Shown: one piece after another, positions 43,484-53,272 of the stretch | Layout of the letters: each line of letters begins with the position of its first letter | Numbering within the stretch: position 1 is the first letter of the stretch | DNA from: Pseudomonas sp. R28(2017) | GTDB taxonomy: Bacteria; Pseudomonadota; Gammaproteobacteria; Pseudomonadales; Pseudomonadaceae | NCBI RefSeq assembly: GCF_002112505.1 | Contig: NZ_NEHW01000006.1 | Location: 186,001 to 250,000, forward strand | Direction: 5' to 3' | DNA length: 64,000 nt | Notes under the pieces: generated by a model | Seen by the model: the letters and a program-made list of their open reading frames with translations, nothing else | Databases searched by the model: none | What the model was told of the DNA's origin: nothing | Translations under genes and position numbers: made by a program

Positions 43484-43504
43484 GCAACGACCGTGCAAGC
43501 TGCC

Positions 43505-45016
43505 TTAGTGGCTGGTCGGCATGGCGAACTCGGCGCCTTTGGCGATCGCCTGCGGCCAGCGCTGCATGATGCTCTTCTGCTTGGTGTAGAAGCGCACCCC
43601 TTCTTCACCGTAGGCATGCATGTCGCCGAACAGGCTTTTCTTCCAGCCGCCAAAGCCATGCCAGGCCATCGGCACCGGGATCGGCACGTTGATGCCGACC
43701 ATGCCGACCTGGATACGGCGGCCAAACTCGCGGGCGATGTGGCCGTCGCGGGTGTACAGGCTCACGCCATTGCCGAACTCATGGGCGTTGATCAGGTCGA
43801 CCGCCTCGGCAAAGTCCTTCACGCGCAGGCAAGCCAGCACCGGGCCGAAGATCTCTTCCTTGTAGATGCGCATGTCCGGGGTGACGTTGTCGAACAGCGT
43901 GCCGCCCAGCCAGAAGCCATCGCCGCAACCGTCACCGGCGGTCTGGCCGTTGAAGCCACGGCCATCGACCAACAGTGTGGCGCCTTCTTTCACGCCTTGC
44001 TCGATGTAGCCGGTAATGCGTTCCAGCGCCGCACGGGTGACGATCGGGCCCATCTCGGCTTCGAGGTTGGTGCCGTTGAGCACTTTCAGCTCGCGGGTGC
44101 GCTCGATCAGTTTGGGCATGACCTTCTCAGCGGTTTCATCCCCTACGAAGACCGCGACACTGATCGCCATGCAACGCTCGCCGGCCGAACCGTAGGCCGC
44201 GCCGATCAGTGCATCGACGACCTGGTCGATATCGGCATCGGGCATCACCACCAGGTGGTTCTTCGCCCCGCCCAGGGCCTGCACACGCTTGCCGTGCCGG
44301 GCACCGGTTTCATAGATGTGGTTGGCGATCGGCGTAGAGCCGACGAACGAAACCGCCTGCACGTCCGGGTGCTCGATCAGCGCGTTGACCGCGTCCTTGT
44401 CGCCCTGCACCACGTTGAACACGCCATCCGGCAGGCCTGCCTGCTTCAGCAGCTCGGCGATGAACAGGCTCGGGCTCGGGTCCAGCGGACTCGGTTTGAG
44501 CACGAAGGTGTTGCCGGTGGCCAGGGCGACCGGGAACATCCACATCGGCACCATCACCGGGAAGTTGAACGGGGTGATGCCGGTGACCACGCCCAGTGGC
44601 TGGCGCAACGTCCAGTTGTCGATGTTGGTGCTGACCTGGTCGGTGAAATCGGTTTTCAGCAGCTGCGGCGCACCGCAGGCGAACTCGACGATCTCGATGC
44701 CGCGCATCACTTCGCCCTGGGCATCGGTGAAGACCTTGCCGTGCTCGGCGGTGATCATGCGGGCCAGCTCGTCACGGTGTTCGTTGAGCAGCGCCAGGAA
44801 CCTGTTGAGCACCCGCGAACGGCGCAGCGGCGACAGGTTGCTCCAGGCCGGGAAGGCGGCCTTGGCCGACGCGACGGCAGCGTCCACGTCCTTTTGTGCC
44901 GACAGCTGCACCTGGCCGGTGACCACACCGGTGGCCGGGTTGTAGACCGGCAGTTGCTGGCCGCTTGTGGTCTCGGCCTGAGCGCCGCAGATCCAGTTCA
45001 TGATGGTTTGGGTCAT
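43505..45016 (-). CDS. mmsA: CoA-acylating (methyl)malonate-semialdehyde dehydrogenase
   Basis: 503 residues of the aldehyde dehydrogenase superfamily, MmsA/IolA branch. [16 protein letters not shown] and [17 protein letters not shown] mark the branch; catalytic Cys282 in [11 protein letters not shown]. It converts malonate or methylmalonate semialdehyde plus CoA and NAD+ to acetyl- or propionyl-CoA. ATG 45016 chosen (a GTG-led form at 45028 possible). It is the third gene of an operon with a FAD amine oxidase and a cupin, rather than with valine-pathway genes, so beta-alanine-type malonate semialdehyde is a likely substrate (inference). Confidence 0.9.
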   Translation of the reverse strand: MTQTIMNWICGAQAETTSGQQLPVYNPATGVVTGQVQLSAQKDVDAAVASAKAAFPAWSNLSPLRRSRVLNRFLALLNEHRDELARMITAEHGKVFTDAQGEVMRGIEIVEFACGAPQLLKTDFTDQVSTNIDNWTLRQPLGVVTGITPFNFPVMVPMWMFPVALATGNTFVLKPSPLDPSPSLFIAELLKQAGLPDGVFNVVQGDKDAVNALIEHPDVQAVSFVGSTPIANHIYETGARHGKRVQALGGAKNHLVVMPDADIDQVVDALIGAAYGSAGERCMAISVAVFVGDETAEKVMPKLIERTRELKVLNGTNLEAEMGPIVTRAALERITGYIEQGVKEGATLLVDGRGFNGQTAGDGCGDGFWLGGTLFDNVTPDMRIYKEEIFGPVLACLRVKDFAEAVDLINAHEFGNGVSLYTRDGHIAREFGRRIQVGMVGINVPIPVPMAWHGFGGWKKSLFGDMHAYGEEGVRFYTKQKSIMQRWPQAIAKGAEFAMPTSH

Positions 45017-45042
45017 TGTCGTTCTCACGTCGAAAAGAGGAA

Positions 45043-45393
45043 TCAGTAGATGGCGTAGACTTTGCGCACGGTTTCCAGCACGTCCCAGCGGCCGGTCCAG
45101 CCCGGCGGCAGGATGATCAGGTCGCCGCCGGTCACTTCCACCACCGCCTGGGTGCTGTCGTCGGTGAGCAGGGCCTTGCCCGAGATGATGTAGGTGAACT
45201 CGGTGTCAGGGCGCTCGACCACTGGCCAGCCCCCGGGCTGGCACTCCCAGACACCGAGGTTGCCGACCGCTTCCGGGGCCTGCTGGCTGATGGCGACCTG
45301 CGGGTCGCCCTGGTCGGCGCCAGCGCGCTGGCCGGCAGCAGTCAGCGGCAAGGCCTTGATGTCGGCATGCTTGATGATGGTGAACGAAGGCAT
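45043..45393 (-). CDS. Cupin domain protein (DUF861/EutQ-like)
   Basis: 116 residues, a single cupin: [31 protein letters not shown] and [30 protein letters not shown]. The DUF861 type often accompanies FAD amine oxidases of the PuuB/GlyA-oxidase kind. Metal-binding His are largely missing (E, not H, in the first motif), so the enzymatic role is unclear. Starts 15 bp after the FAD oxidase stop and ends 26 bp before mmsA: one operon. Confidence 0.85.
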   Translation of the reverse strand: MPSFTIIKHADIKALPLTAAGQRAGADQGDPQVAISQQAPEAVGNLGVWECQPGGWPVVERPDTEFTYIISGKALLTDDSTQAVVEVTGGDLIILPPGWTGRWDVLETVRKVYAIY

Positions 45394-45408
45394 GGGGTTT
45401 TCTCCTTG

Positions 45409-46791
45409 TCAGTGGGCGCCGGTGAGCTTTTCCAGCAGCATCGCGGTACGTGAAGGTTTGAGGGTGTAGCGCTCTTCCATGTCGCTGAGCGACGCGGCGG
45501 CCAAGCCGCTGTTGATACCGAACCAACGCAGCGGTTCAGGCTCCCAGGAGGGCGAGCGGTGGTTGACCAGGGGCAGCGTGTTGATGGCTTCATCACGCTC
45601 GAGAATCAGGTTGCGCAAGATGCGCCCGGCCAGGTTGCTGGTGGCCACGCCGTCACCGACGTAGTTGCCAGCCCAGGCCATGCGCTGCTGGCGGTCGATG
45701 CTCACGGTCGGGCACCAGTCACGGGACACGCCCAGGGCGCCGCCCCAGCGGTGGGTGATGCGGGCATCGCGCAGGGCCGGGAAGAATTCGAGCAGGGTGT
45801 GGTAGAGCTTGCCGTGGATGCTGTCCACCAGGTCGGCCTGTTCGGGCATGGCCGAACCCCATTTGTAGGGCGCACCACGCCCGCCGAACACCAGCCGCCC
45901 TTCGGCGGTGACCTGGCCGTACACGCGCAGGTGGCGCAGGTCGTTGAAGGCCATGCGGTGGTCGAGGTTGAGCTTGGCCAGCAGTTCACGCGGCAGCACT
46001 TCGGTGGCCAGCACCAGCGAATACAACGGAATCACGAAGCGCGACTTGCCCGGTTGCTGCGAGGTGAAGGCCTCGGTGGCACGCACGGTCATTTCGGCGC
46101 GTACCGCGCCGCGCTCGGTGTGAACAACGCCTGGCGCCACTTGCGTGACTGCCGACTGCTCGTAGATCGTCGCGCCCAGCTTTTCCACCAGTCGTGCCAG
46201 GCCACGCACCAGTTTGCCTGGGTGGATCAGTGCGCAGTGTTCGGTATACAGCCCGCCGAGCGTGCCCTCGGCACCGATGCTGGCGCGGGCGTCAGCGCCT
46301 TCGAGCACCCGCCACTGATCGGGCAGGCCAAAACGCGCAGAATGCTCCACCGCTGCCCGGGCGCGATCCATCTGCGGCGCGCTGCGGGCCAGGGACAGGA
46401 AGCCCTGCTTGGCGTAGTCGGCATCGACCCCTTCCAGGGCCAGCACCCGACCGATTTCGTCGACGGTTTCGTTCATCGCGACCTGCAAGTGCAAGGCGGC
46501 CTGGTGGGAGTAGAGCTGCGCGACCCGCTGCAGCGAGATCGGGAAGATCGCCGACGCCCACCCCCCGTTGCGCCCGGAGGCGCCAAAGCCGACCTCGCGC
46601 TTTTCCAGCAGTACCACCCGCAGCGACGGGTCGCTCTTGAGCAGGTAGTAAGCGGTCCACAGGCCGGTGTAACCCGCACCGACGATGACCACATCGGCCT
46701 GGACCGCACCGTCGAGCGGCGCACGTGGCGCGCAGGGCTCGAACCACAACGGTGTGTTGGGTAACGCGGACAAATCGAATTTCGCTGACAT
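45409..46791 (-). CDS. FAD-dependent amine/N-methyl amino acid oxidase (DAO family)
   Basis: 460 residues. FAD motif VVIVGAGYTGLWTAYYLL at ~33-50, then EKREVGFGASGRNGGWAS, the same block as in the PuuB-like protein at 834, and late HRWGGALGVSRDWCP and GNYVGDGVATSNLAGRIL. DAO-family members demethylate N-methyl amino acids or oxidise amines. First gene of the operon with cupin and mmsA. GGGAAG upstream of the ATG. The substrate is not known; an N-methylated amino acid produced by the neighbouring Rieske enzyme is a reasonable guess. Confidence 0.85.
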   Translation of the reverse strand: MSAKFDLSALPNTPLWFEPCAPRAPLDGAVQADVVIVGAGYTGLWTAYYLLKSDPSLRVVLLEKREVGFGASGRNGGWASAIFPISLQRVAQLYSHQAALHLQVAMNETVDEIGRVLALEGVDADYAKQGFLSLARSAPQMDRARAAVEHSARFGLPDQWRVLEGADARASIGAEGTLGGLYTEHCALIHPGKLVRGLARLVEKLGATIYEQSAVTQVAPGVVHTERGAVRAEMTVRATEAFTSQQPGKSRFVIPLYSLVLATEVLPRELLAKLNLDHRMAFNDLRHLRVYGQVTAEGRLVFGGRGAPYKWGSAMPEQADLVDSIHGKLYHTLLEFFPALRDARITHRWGGALGVSRDWCPTVSIDRQQRMAWAGNYVGDGVATSNLAGRILRNLILERDEAINTLPLVNHRSPSWEPEPLRWFGINSGLAAASLSDMEERYTLKPSRTAMLLEKLTGAH

Positions 46792-47068
46792 GCTGCTGGC
46801 TTCCCATGGACTGGCCGGCGCCCGGTTCGGGGCGGAGTTGGCTTGGCGGGCTACCGAGGTTTGTGGGTAGTGACCAATGCGCTATAGGCCAGAGGTTATG
46901 GGGCTTGCAGAGTGTTTGACAGCGACAGAATGCGAGAATGAATCGCGCCAGCTATACAAATGTATGAACAAGGCTGGAACGGGCACAAAAAGAGGGACGC
47001 TGAGGCCACTGCGCCAGGGTGCTCGCAAATGACCTGCAGCACCTCTGTGCGCCGCAGGTCATCAGCCT

Positions 47069-48304
47069 TCAACCTACCGACTTTAGCGGCGGGCGCCCTT
47101 CCAGGCGCTCGAGCAGGGTTTCGCAGTACCAGTCATCGAACTGACACACACCATTCTCGGCATTTTCGGAGAACGGACCTGGCTCGTAGCTCGGCGAGGA
47201 AACGCCGGCGTGGGTACCTTCGACCAGGCGACGATCCTGGTCGTTGGTGGCCAGCCAGACCTTGGTCAGGCGGTCGAGGTCGTAATCGACCCCTTCCACC
47301 GCAGATTCCGGCACCAGCCATTTGGTGGTCACCAGCGTCTCGCCAGGCCCGATGGGCAGCACGCGGAAGCTCAGTGCGTGGTCGCCGAGAAAGTGGTTCC
47401 AGGTGGAGGGGTAGTTGAAGTACAGCAGCGCACCGATGTCTGGCTCACCGCTCTTGTCCAGCCGGCCCGCAACGGCCGGCTTGCCATCCATGGTGTAGCT
47501 CACCGCACCAGCAGACAGCGGAATGCGCGTCATGCGGAAGCGCCCCAGCGGGTCCATGTTCAGCCGGCTTGGCATGCCGGCGGCTTCACAGCGGTCCCAG
47601 TGCGCCACCAGCTCCGGGTCGTCATCCCCGCCCACGCCGGCAACCGACAAGTTCTCGACAAAGGAGTTGAGCAACTCGGGGTGGGTACCATCACAGTGGT
47701 AGCACTCGCGGTTGTTCTCGAACACCAGTTTCCAGTTGCCCTTTTCGATCAGGTTCGACTCGAAGGCGACTTTGCAGTTTTCCAGGAAATGCGGCGCGAT
47801 GAAGGGGCTGACGGCAGCGCGGAATTGGGTGAAATCAGGGGCTTTTTTGGCGACGCAGACATAGATGTAGGTGTGCACCACTTCGACATGCACGGGCTTC
47901 AGGCCGTAGTTCGACTTGTCGAAATCGGCGCCCATGTTGCCGGCGTAGATCAGGTTGCCATCGAGTTCGAACGTCCACTTGTGATACGGGCACACCAGCT
48001 TGGCGACCTTGCCGCTGGCGTGCTCGCAGACCTTGGCGCCACGATGACGGCACGCGTTGTGGAACGCGCGAACCTCGCCATCCTTGCCACGCACAATGGC
48101 GACCGGATAGTCGCCGATCTGCAGGGTGAAATACTGCCCAGCCTTGGGAATCTCGAAGGTATGCCCGGCGAATACCCAGTCCTTGTGCCAGATGTGCTCC
48201 AGATCCTGCCGATAGACCTCAGGGTCAAGATAGAGCTCACGCGGCAACACATGGCGAGGCTTGCGCTGCTTGATCAGGCCAATCACGGATTCGTTGCTGT
48301 TCAT
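47069..48304 (-). CDS. GbcA-like Rieske oxygenase (quaternary amine demethylase type)
   Basis: 411 residues. Rieske [2Fe-2S] ligands Cys85-x-His87 and Cys105-x2-His108 (NACRHRGAKVC ... VCPYHKW). Catalytic domain with FENNRECYHCDGTHPELL, the mononuclear-iron His motif, and late FRVLPIGPGETLVTTKWLVP and WLATNDQDRRLVEGTHAG, all strongly like GbcA, the glycine betaine demethylase of Pseudomonas. No reductase (gbcB) gene is adjacent. GGAGG 6 nt before ATG 48304. Faces away from the GlxA-type regulator across a 357-bp regulatory gap. Confidence 0.88.
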   Translation of the reverse strand: MNSNESVIGLIKQRKPRHVLPRELYLDPEVYRQDLEHIWHKDWVFAGHTFEIPKAGQYFTLQIGDYPVAIVRGKDGEVRAFHNACRHRGAKVCEHASGKVAKLVCPYHKWTFELDGNLIYAGNMGADFDKSNYGLKPVHVEVVHTYIYVCVAKKAPDFTQFRAAVSPFIAPHFLENCKVAFESNLIEKGNWKLVFENNRECYHCDGTHPELLNSFVENLSVAGVGGDDDPELVAHWDRCEAAGMPSRLNMDPLGRFRMTRIPLSAGAVSYTMDGKPAVAGRLDKSGEPDIGALLYFNYPSTWNHFLGDHALSFRVLPIGPGETLVTTKWLVPESAVEGVDYDLDRLTKVWLATNDQDRRLVEGTHAGVSSPSYEPGPFSENAENGVCQFDDWYCETLLERLEGRPPLKSVG

Positions 48305-48661
48305 TATTATCCTCCGGACACCAAGGCCCGTTGTCGGCTGGTGCATATGACTGAAACTTTAATCACTGTTTCTCATGTTACGCAGCACCGAAAAACTTAC
48401 ACCGGCACAAAAATTACTTTACGCATAACTTTAATTCATGCGAGAAACGTAGTTAATTCGCGCTGGACAATCCGCCACTGACGACCTTATGTTACGCAGC
48501 CATAACAAGGGGTTATCGTAAAAAGCCTGGAAAAGTCGTTAGACCAGCGCCTGGTTTCACCCCTATATTCTTGCTGGACCTGATGGCAACTTCGCCCATC
48601 AATAAAGCTTCGTCATTCAATGCGTGGGCCACGCCGTGGGCCTGGGCTGCGGGGTGCCGTC
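48305..48661. promoter_or_regulatory. Divergent control region between Rieske and regulator genes
   Basis: 357 bp, AT-richer than the flanks, without a gene. It has a 12-bp direct repeat ATGTTACGCAGC at 48375-48386 and 48489-48500, and a third partial copy, TTTACGCATAAC, near 48418. The repeats are candidate sites for the GlxA-type activator encoded on the right. Confidence 0.5.
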
Positions 48662-49675
48662 ATGAACACAATTACAAGAACATTCAACCGTACCTTCGCC
48701 GACCGTAATCTGGGCTTCATTTCGCAGGCACGCGTCGAGCGCAACACCTCCAGGGTGGGTTTTCTGCTGCTCGAAAACTTCTCGCTGCCGTGCTTCACCC
48801 AGGCGCTGGATGTGCTGGTCACCGCCAATCTGCTGGCACCGGGCGCGGTCCGCGTGCACACGTTCAGCCATGACCACCGCGAAGTCATGAGCGACCTGGG
48901 CATCCCGATCAGGCCCGACACGCCGTTGACCGACATCCGCCTGGCCGACCTCGACCTCATGGTCATCTGTGGCGGTTTGCGTGCTGCCAGGGCAGCGCCA
49001 AGCTGGTTGTCGAGCTTGCTGAAGCAGATCGCCAGGCTGCCGATCGCCCTCGGCGGGCTGTGGAACGGCGCCTGGTACCTGGGCAACGCGGGTCTGCTGG
49101 ATGGTTACCGCTGTGCGATCCATGCCGAGCAGCGCACGGCCCTGGCCGAGCGTGCCCCGCATGCCAGCGTGACCCATGAATCACTGGTGTTCGACCGAAA
49201 CCGCATGACATCCGCCACGCCCAGTGGCGCCTTCGAGATGATGATGCGCTGGCTCGCATTCGGCGCCGGCCCCCAGCTTGCCGATGCGGTACGGGATACG
49301 CTGGATGCCGACCAGAGCAAGTATCGCAGTGTCCAGAAGCCGCAACAGCCCAAGGTGAGCAAGGCGCTGCAGGAGGTCATCGCGCTGATGGAGGCGAATA
49401 TCGAAGAGCCGCTGAGCCCGGGTCAACTTGCCCAGGTCATCGGCCTGTCGATACGGCAGGTCCAGCGGCTGTTCAAGGACCAGCTGAACACCACACCGCA
49501 GAAATACTACTTTCAACTGAGAATTACCGAAGCACGGCGTTTGATACAAAACTCCAACGCCTCGATCTTCGATGTTTCGCTGGCGTGCGGTTTCGTCTCC
49601 TGCACGCACTTCAGTCGATCCTACAGCGCTTTTTTCGGCCACCCGCCGTCGAAAGAAATCAGGTATGAAACCTGA
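48662..49675 (+). CDS. GlxA-family AraC-type activator (GbdR-like)
   Basis: 337 residues. N-terminal DJ-1/PfpI-like amidotransferase domain (~28-195: VGFLLLENFSLPCFTQALDVLVTANLL ... LGGLWNGAWYLGNAGLLDGYRC) and C-terminal AraC double helix-turn-helix (~235-330: SPGQLAQVIGLSIRQVQRLFKDQLNTTPQKYY ... FDVSLACGFVSCTHFSRSYSAFFGHPPS). This is the layout of GbdR, CdhR and SouR, which sense betaine, carnitine or sarcosine. Divergent from the Rieske gene, so it probably activates it and the downstream oxidase operon. Confidence 0.9.
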   Translation: MNTITRTFNRTFADRNLGFISQARVERNTSRVGFLLLENFSLPCFTQALDVLVTANLLAPGAVRVHTFSHDHREVMSDLGIPIRPDTPLTDIRLADLDLMVICGGLRAARAAPSWLSSLLKQIARLPIALGGLWNGAWYLGNAGLLDGYRCAIHAEQRTALAERAPHASVTHESLVFDRNRMTSATPSGAFEMMMRWLAFGAGPQLADAVRDTLDADQSKYRSVQKPQQPKVSKALQEVIALMEANIEEPLSPGQLAQVIGLSIRQVQRLFKDQLNTTPQKYYFQLRITEARRLIQNSNASIFDVSLACGFVSCTHFSRSYSAFFGHPPSKEIRYET

Positions 49676-49816
49676 TCAACCCCCGGCAGGCCTCGTTGCA
49701 CAACAACAATAACGACAACTATCGCTCACTGAATGCTTGAGTGGGTTTCGATGCGAAGTTCATTTTTCGCGGCATCGCGCTGCCAAACTTCAAGCGCCTT
49801 GTAACAGGAGACAATA

Positions 49817-51145
49817 ATGACCCGTCCTGCTCTTTCCATAGAAGATGTACCGCTCAACAACTTCCACCGGCTACTCACGCTGCGCTCGGGCGGCGGTTCG
49901 TTTGTCGACGGTTATGTGCTCAGTATTATCGGTGTGGCCCTGGCGCACCTCAGCGCTTCCTTGTCACTGAACAACTTCTGGGAAGGCCTGATCGCGGCTT
50001 CGGCCTTGATCGGGATTTTCTTCGGTGGCTTTCTCGGCGGTTGGCTGACCGATCGCCTGGGCCGCAAGCGCTTGTTCTTTGTCGGCCCCACCCTGTTTAT
50101 TCTCGCCTCCCTCGCTCAGTTCTGGGCTGACTCCGCGGAAGTGATCTTTGTTCTGCGTTTGATCATCGGCATCGCAGTGGGTATCGAGTACCCGGTCGCC
50201 ACGTCGCTGCTGGTGGAGTTCATGCCGAAAAAATACCGCGGCCCGCGCCTGGCGATGCTGACGATCCTCTGGTTCGCCGGCGCAGCGGCAGCCTACATCG
50301 TCGGCGAACTGGTGCTGCGCAGCGGCGGCGATGACGCCTGGCGCTGGGTGCTGGCCAGCTCGGCGAGCATCGGCCTGGCCCTGCTGCTGGTGCGCATCGG
50401 CACCCCGGAATCGCCACGCTGGCTGCTGGGCAAAGGCCGTGATGCCGAGGCAGAGCAGGTCATCAAGCGTGTCTACGGCGGTGACTTTTCCCTGCACAAC
50501 CTCCCGGAAGAAAGCCCCGACTACAAGGTCAACGTGTGGAGCCTGATCTACTCGGGCTACGCCAAGCGCATGCTGTTCGTCATCGTGTTCTGGACCTGCT
50601 GCATCATCCCGCTGTTCGCCGTTTACGCCTTCGCGCCCAAGGTGCTCGCGGCCTTGAACGTCAAGGGTGACAGCGCCGCCATCGGCTCGGTGCTGATCAC
50701 CTTGTTCTTCGTGCTGGGCTGCATCATTGCCACCCGCCTGATCAACACCCTCGGGCGCCGCAACCTGCTGCTGTACAGCTTCAGCGTGTCGGGCCTGGCG
50801 CTACTCTGCCTTGGGGCGTTCACCCATGGCGCGGGCATCTGGGTGCTGCTGTTCTTCGCCACCTACGCGCTGTTCATTGGTGGCGCCCAGGTGCTGACGC
50901 TGGTCTACCCGAACGAAATATTCCCGACCGAGATCCGCGCATTCGCGGTGGGCGTGGGCACTTCGGTCTCGCGCATTGGCGCAGCGGTGGGTACCTACCT
51001 GGTGCCGATCTCGCTGGATACCCTCGGCATCGCCCAGACGATGTATGTGGCCGCCGGCATCACCTTCTTCGGCTTGCTGTTGTCGTGGCTGCTGGCACCG
51101 GAGACACGCTCGCTGAACCTGCAACAGGCTGCCGCGCTGAGTTGA
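49817..51145 (+). CDS. MFS transporter, sugar/metabolite:H+ symporter type
   Basis: 442 residues, 12 helices. Family motifs: GWLTDRLGRKRLFF (loop 2-3), RLIIGIAVGIEYPVATSLLVEFMPKKYRG, PESPRWLLGKGRDAEA after helix 6, and YPNEIFPTEIRA before helix 11. The branch is used for organic acids and betaine-like compounds in Pseudomonas. It follows the GlxA-type regulator by 141 bp on the same strand and is a likely importer for the substrate of the Rieske/FAD locus. Confidence 0.86.
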   Translation: MTRPALSIEDVPLNNFHRLLTLRSGGGSFVDGYVLSIIGVALAHLSASLSLNNFWEGLIAASALIGIFFGGFLGGWLTDRLGRKRLFFVGPTLFILASLAQFWADSAEVIFVLRLIIGIAVGIEYPVATSLLVEFMPKKYRGPRLAMLTILWFAGAAAAYIVGELVLRSGGDDAWRWVLASSASIGLALLLVRIGTPESPRWLLGKGRDAEAEQVIKRVYGGDFSLHNLPEESPDYKVNVWSLIYSGYAKRMLFVIVFWTCCIIPLFAVYAFAPKVLAALNVKGDSAAIGSVLITLFFVLGCIIATRLINTLGRRNLLLYSFSVSGLALLCLGAFTHGAGIWVLLFFATYALFIGGAQVLTLVYPNEIFPTEIRAFAVGVGTSVSRIGAAVGTYLVPISLDTLGIAQTMYVAAGITFFGLLLSWLLAPETRSLNLQQAAALS

Positions 51146-51157
51146 ACAGGCTGCGTG

Positions 51158-51874
51158 CTAACGGGTCCTTCTGAGCTTTTCTGCCTTCAAGCGCCGATAC
51201 AAGGCCATCACCGGCCGCAGCATGGCCAGCCGGTCAAAGATCGACAGGGCATGCAGGTCGGTGCGCGAAGGCCGCTGGTAACCCAGGTTCCAGGTGAAGT
51301 AGTAGGCCTGGATGTTCTTGTCGGTGTGAATGAGCGTGTTGAGGGCCGCGTCATAGTGCATCGGCCCGCCGTCCGGGTGCCCGGGCGGGCGTTGCAGGAT
51401 CTGCGCGAGAAAGTCCCGCAGCTTGCCCACGCTCTTGCCGTTGACCGCGTAGAAGTGCGACAGGTGGATGGGGCGGTCGACCAACACCCAGCCCGGCGTG
51501 TCCGAGTTGCCCTCGCAGGAATGGCCAAGGTAGGCAATGTCCCAGTCCATGCCTTGCAGGGACTCGATGGCCTGTTTGCCAAACGGGCCGATGCGCCGGG
51601 AAAACTGGATGTCGTCTTCCATGATGAGGATGTTGTCGACATTCAGGCGCACGGCTTCTTCCAGTATCTGCATGTGGCTCATGAAGCAGCCCCGGGCGCC
51701 GATGCTGGGGAAGCCCTGCTGGTCGGTGGGCGTCACTGCAGGGAAAAAGCCGATCTTTTCGTCATCGATGTGAAAGCCGTTGCGGGCGAACTCGGCTTGG
51801 GTTTCCTCGCGGCGGTCCGTTCGGGACGGGATATTGATGATTCGGGTCCGGTCAAAATAGTCGATCACATTCAT
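51158..51874 (-). CDS. Glycosyltransferase family 25
   Basis: 238 residues. IINIPSRTDRREETQAEF at the start and NILIMEDDIQF near residues 81-91 are the GT25 signature (sugar-nucleotide and metal binding), and GARGCFMSHMQILEEA the family helix. GT25 enzymes add galactose or other sugars to LPS or exopolysaccharide. It follows the flippase gene by 24 bp on the same strand, so the two form a small surface-polysaccharide operon. Terminal tail is basic. Confidence 0.85.
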   Translation of the reverse strand: MNVIDYFDRTRIINIPSRTDRREETQAEFARNGFHIDDEKIGFFPAVTPTDQQGFPSIGARGCFMSHMQILEEAVRLNVDNILIMEDDIQFSRRIGPFGKQAIESLQGMDWDIAYLGHSCEGNSDTPGWVLVDRPIHLSHFYAVNGKSVGKLRDFLAQILQRPPGHPDGGPMHYDAALNTLIHTDKNIQAYYFTWNLGYQRPSRTDLHALSIFDRLAMLRPVMALYRRLKAEKLRRTR

Positions 51875-51898
51875 TGTTCAGGTCCTTGCTACAGCCGA

Positions 51899-53272
51899 TC
51901 AGAAGGCAAACAGATGGCTGATGAACTGGCCGCACAAGGCGCCGAACACCATGACTGGCAGCACCAGCAGTTCACGCTTGATACTCAGCATGCCCAGCTG
52001 GTGACTGACCTTGAAAATCAGGATCAGCGTGAAGAAGGTATGCAGGGCTACCCCCCACAGCGCGTAGGTCACCCCGCCGATGGCCAGCAGCAACGGCATC
52101 AGGGTGAACAGCGCCACCACCCGGATGATGTTGTCCATGGCCATGTACTTGGTCAGCCCCAAGGCCATCCATATCTGTTGCGTCAGGCCGTAGCGCAAGG
52201 TGAACAGCGACAACGACAGGATCGCCATCATCTGCCCGGCGTCCTGATACCGGGCGTCATAGAGCCAATGGATGATCAGCGGGCTGGCGGTGAACAGGAA
52301 GCCGCAGGTGAACAGGGTCAGCACATCGAATATCAGCCTGAAGCGGAAATACAGTTGGCGCAGGCGCTCCATGTCACCCGTCCTGGCCGCCTCGCTGAAG
52401 GCCGGCAGCGCCACTGCCCCGGCCAGCCGCTGCAGGCTGAGCTGGAAGGCCGCCAGAATGCCCACGGCAATCGAATACACCCCCAGCTGCGCCACCGTCA
52501 TGCTGCCGCCGAACCAGATCCGGTCACCCTGCATGGCCAGCACGCCCACGGCGGAGGACAGGAATACCCAACGGCCGTAGTTGACGATTTCGCGCAGCGC
52601 AGCCGGGTCCCACTGTGGGCGGTCCTTGTGCCCCGGGAAGATCATGTGGCTGAGCACCGTGGTGACCAAGGTGGAGACCAGGCCGGCAGCCACCAGCGCC
52701 CAGATGGAACGGGTGAGGTAGCCGATCAGCAACATCACCACCAGGCCGGCGATTTGCGAAACCAGCTCGACCAGCACCACCTTCTTCTGCTGGAAGGTAC
52801 GGATGGCCACATCGATCTTGGTCGACTGGAAGGCGAAGATGATCGCGAAAAAGCCCGTGACGGCCAGCACCGCGGGCAACTCCGGGGCGGCGTAGGTGGA
52901 ATGCGCCGGCCACATGTCGAAATGCTGGGACACCCATGATGCCAGCGCCACCAACTGCATCACCACAAACAGCCCGAGGCCACGAATGATCTGCAACGAC
53001 CAGACCGTGTTGAGGAACAGCGGCTCGTCGCCGCGCGGGCTTTGAATGATGTTCTGCCGCAGGCCCACGTCGGACAGCAGTAACAACAGCACCGACACCG
53101 TGGTGGCGATGGCCATGAGGCCGAACATTTCGGGCAGCAGCATGCGGGTGATGATCAGGTTGCCGCCCAATCTAATGACCTGGGAGGCCACGATGGAGCC
53201 GATATTCAGTGCCCCAGCCAACAACACGCGTTTGCGAAGACTTTGCGAGGACGACAGATCGATCGTAGACAT
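51899..53272 (-). CDS. Wzx-like polysaccharide flippase
   Basis: 457 residues with about 12-14 hydrophobic segments, MOP superfamily (polysaccharide synthase type): LRKRVLLAGALNIGSIVASQVIRLGGNLIITRMLLPEMFGLMAIA at the start and INYGRWVFLSSAVGVLAMQGDRIWFG-type centre. It should move lipid-linked sugar units across the inner membrane. ATG 53272 preferred to a GTG at 53281. Operon with the GT25 gene. No wzy, wzz or other polysaccharide genes follow. Confidence 0.87.
   Translation of the reverse strand: MSTIDLSSSQSLRKRVLLAGALNIGSIVASQVIRLGGNLIITRMLLPEMFGLMAIATTVSVLLLLLSDVGLRQNIIQSPRGDEPLFLNTVWSLQIIRGLGLFVVMQLVALASWVSQHFDMWPAHSTYAAPELPAVLAVTGFFAIIFAFQSTKIDVAIRTFQQKKVVLVELVSQIAGLVVMLLIGYLTRSIWALVAAGLVSTLVTTVLSHMIFPGHKDRPQWDPAALREIVNYGRWVFLSSAVGVLAMQGDRIWFGGSMTVAQLGVYSIAVGILAAFQLSLQRLAGAVALPAFSEAARTGDMERLRQLYFRFRLIFDVLTLFTCGFLFTASPLIIHWLYDARYQDAGQMMAILSLSLFTLRYGLTQQIWMALGLTKYMAMDNIIRVVALFTLMPLLLAIGGVTYALWGVALHTFFTLILIFKVSHQLGMLSIKRELLVLPVMVFGALCGQFISHLFAF

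Noticed and set aside
51155..52939. 594-codon open frame antisense to GT25 and flippase genes
   Set aside because: Composition is that of a shadow frame and it spans two well-supported genes on the other strand.
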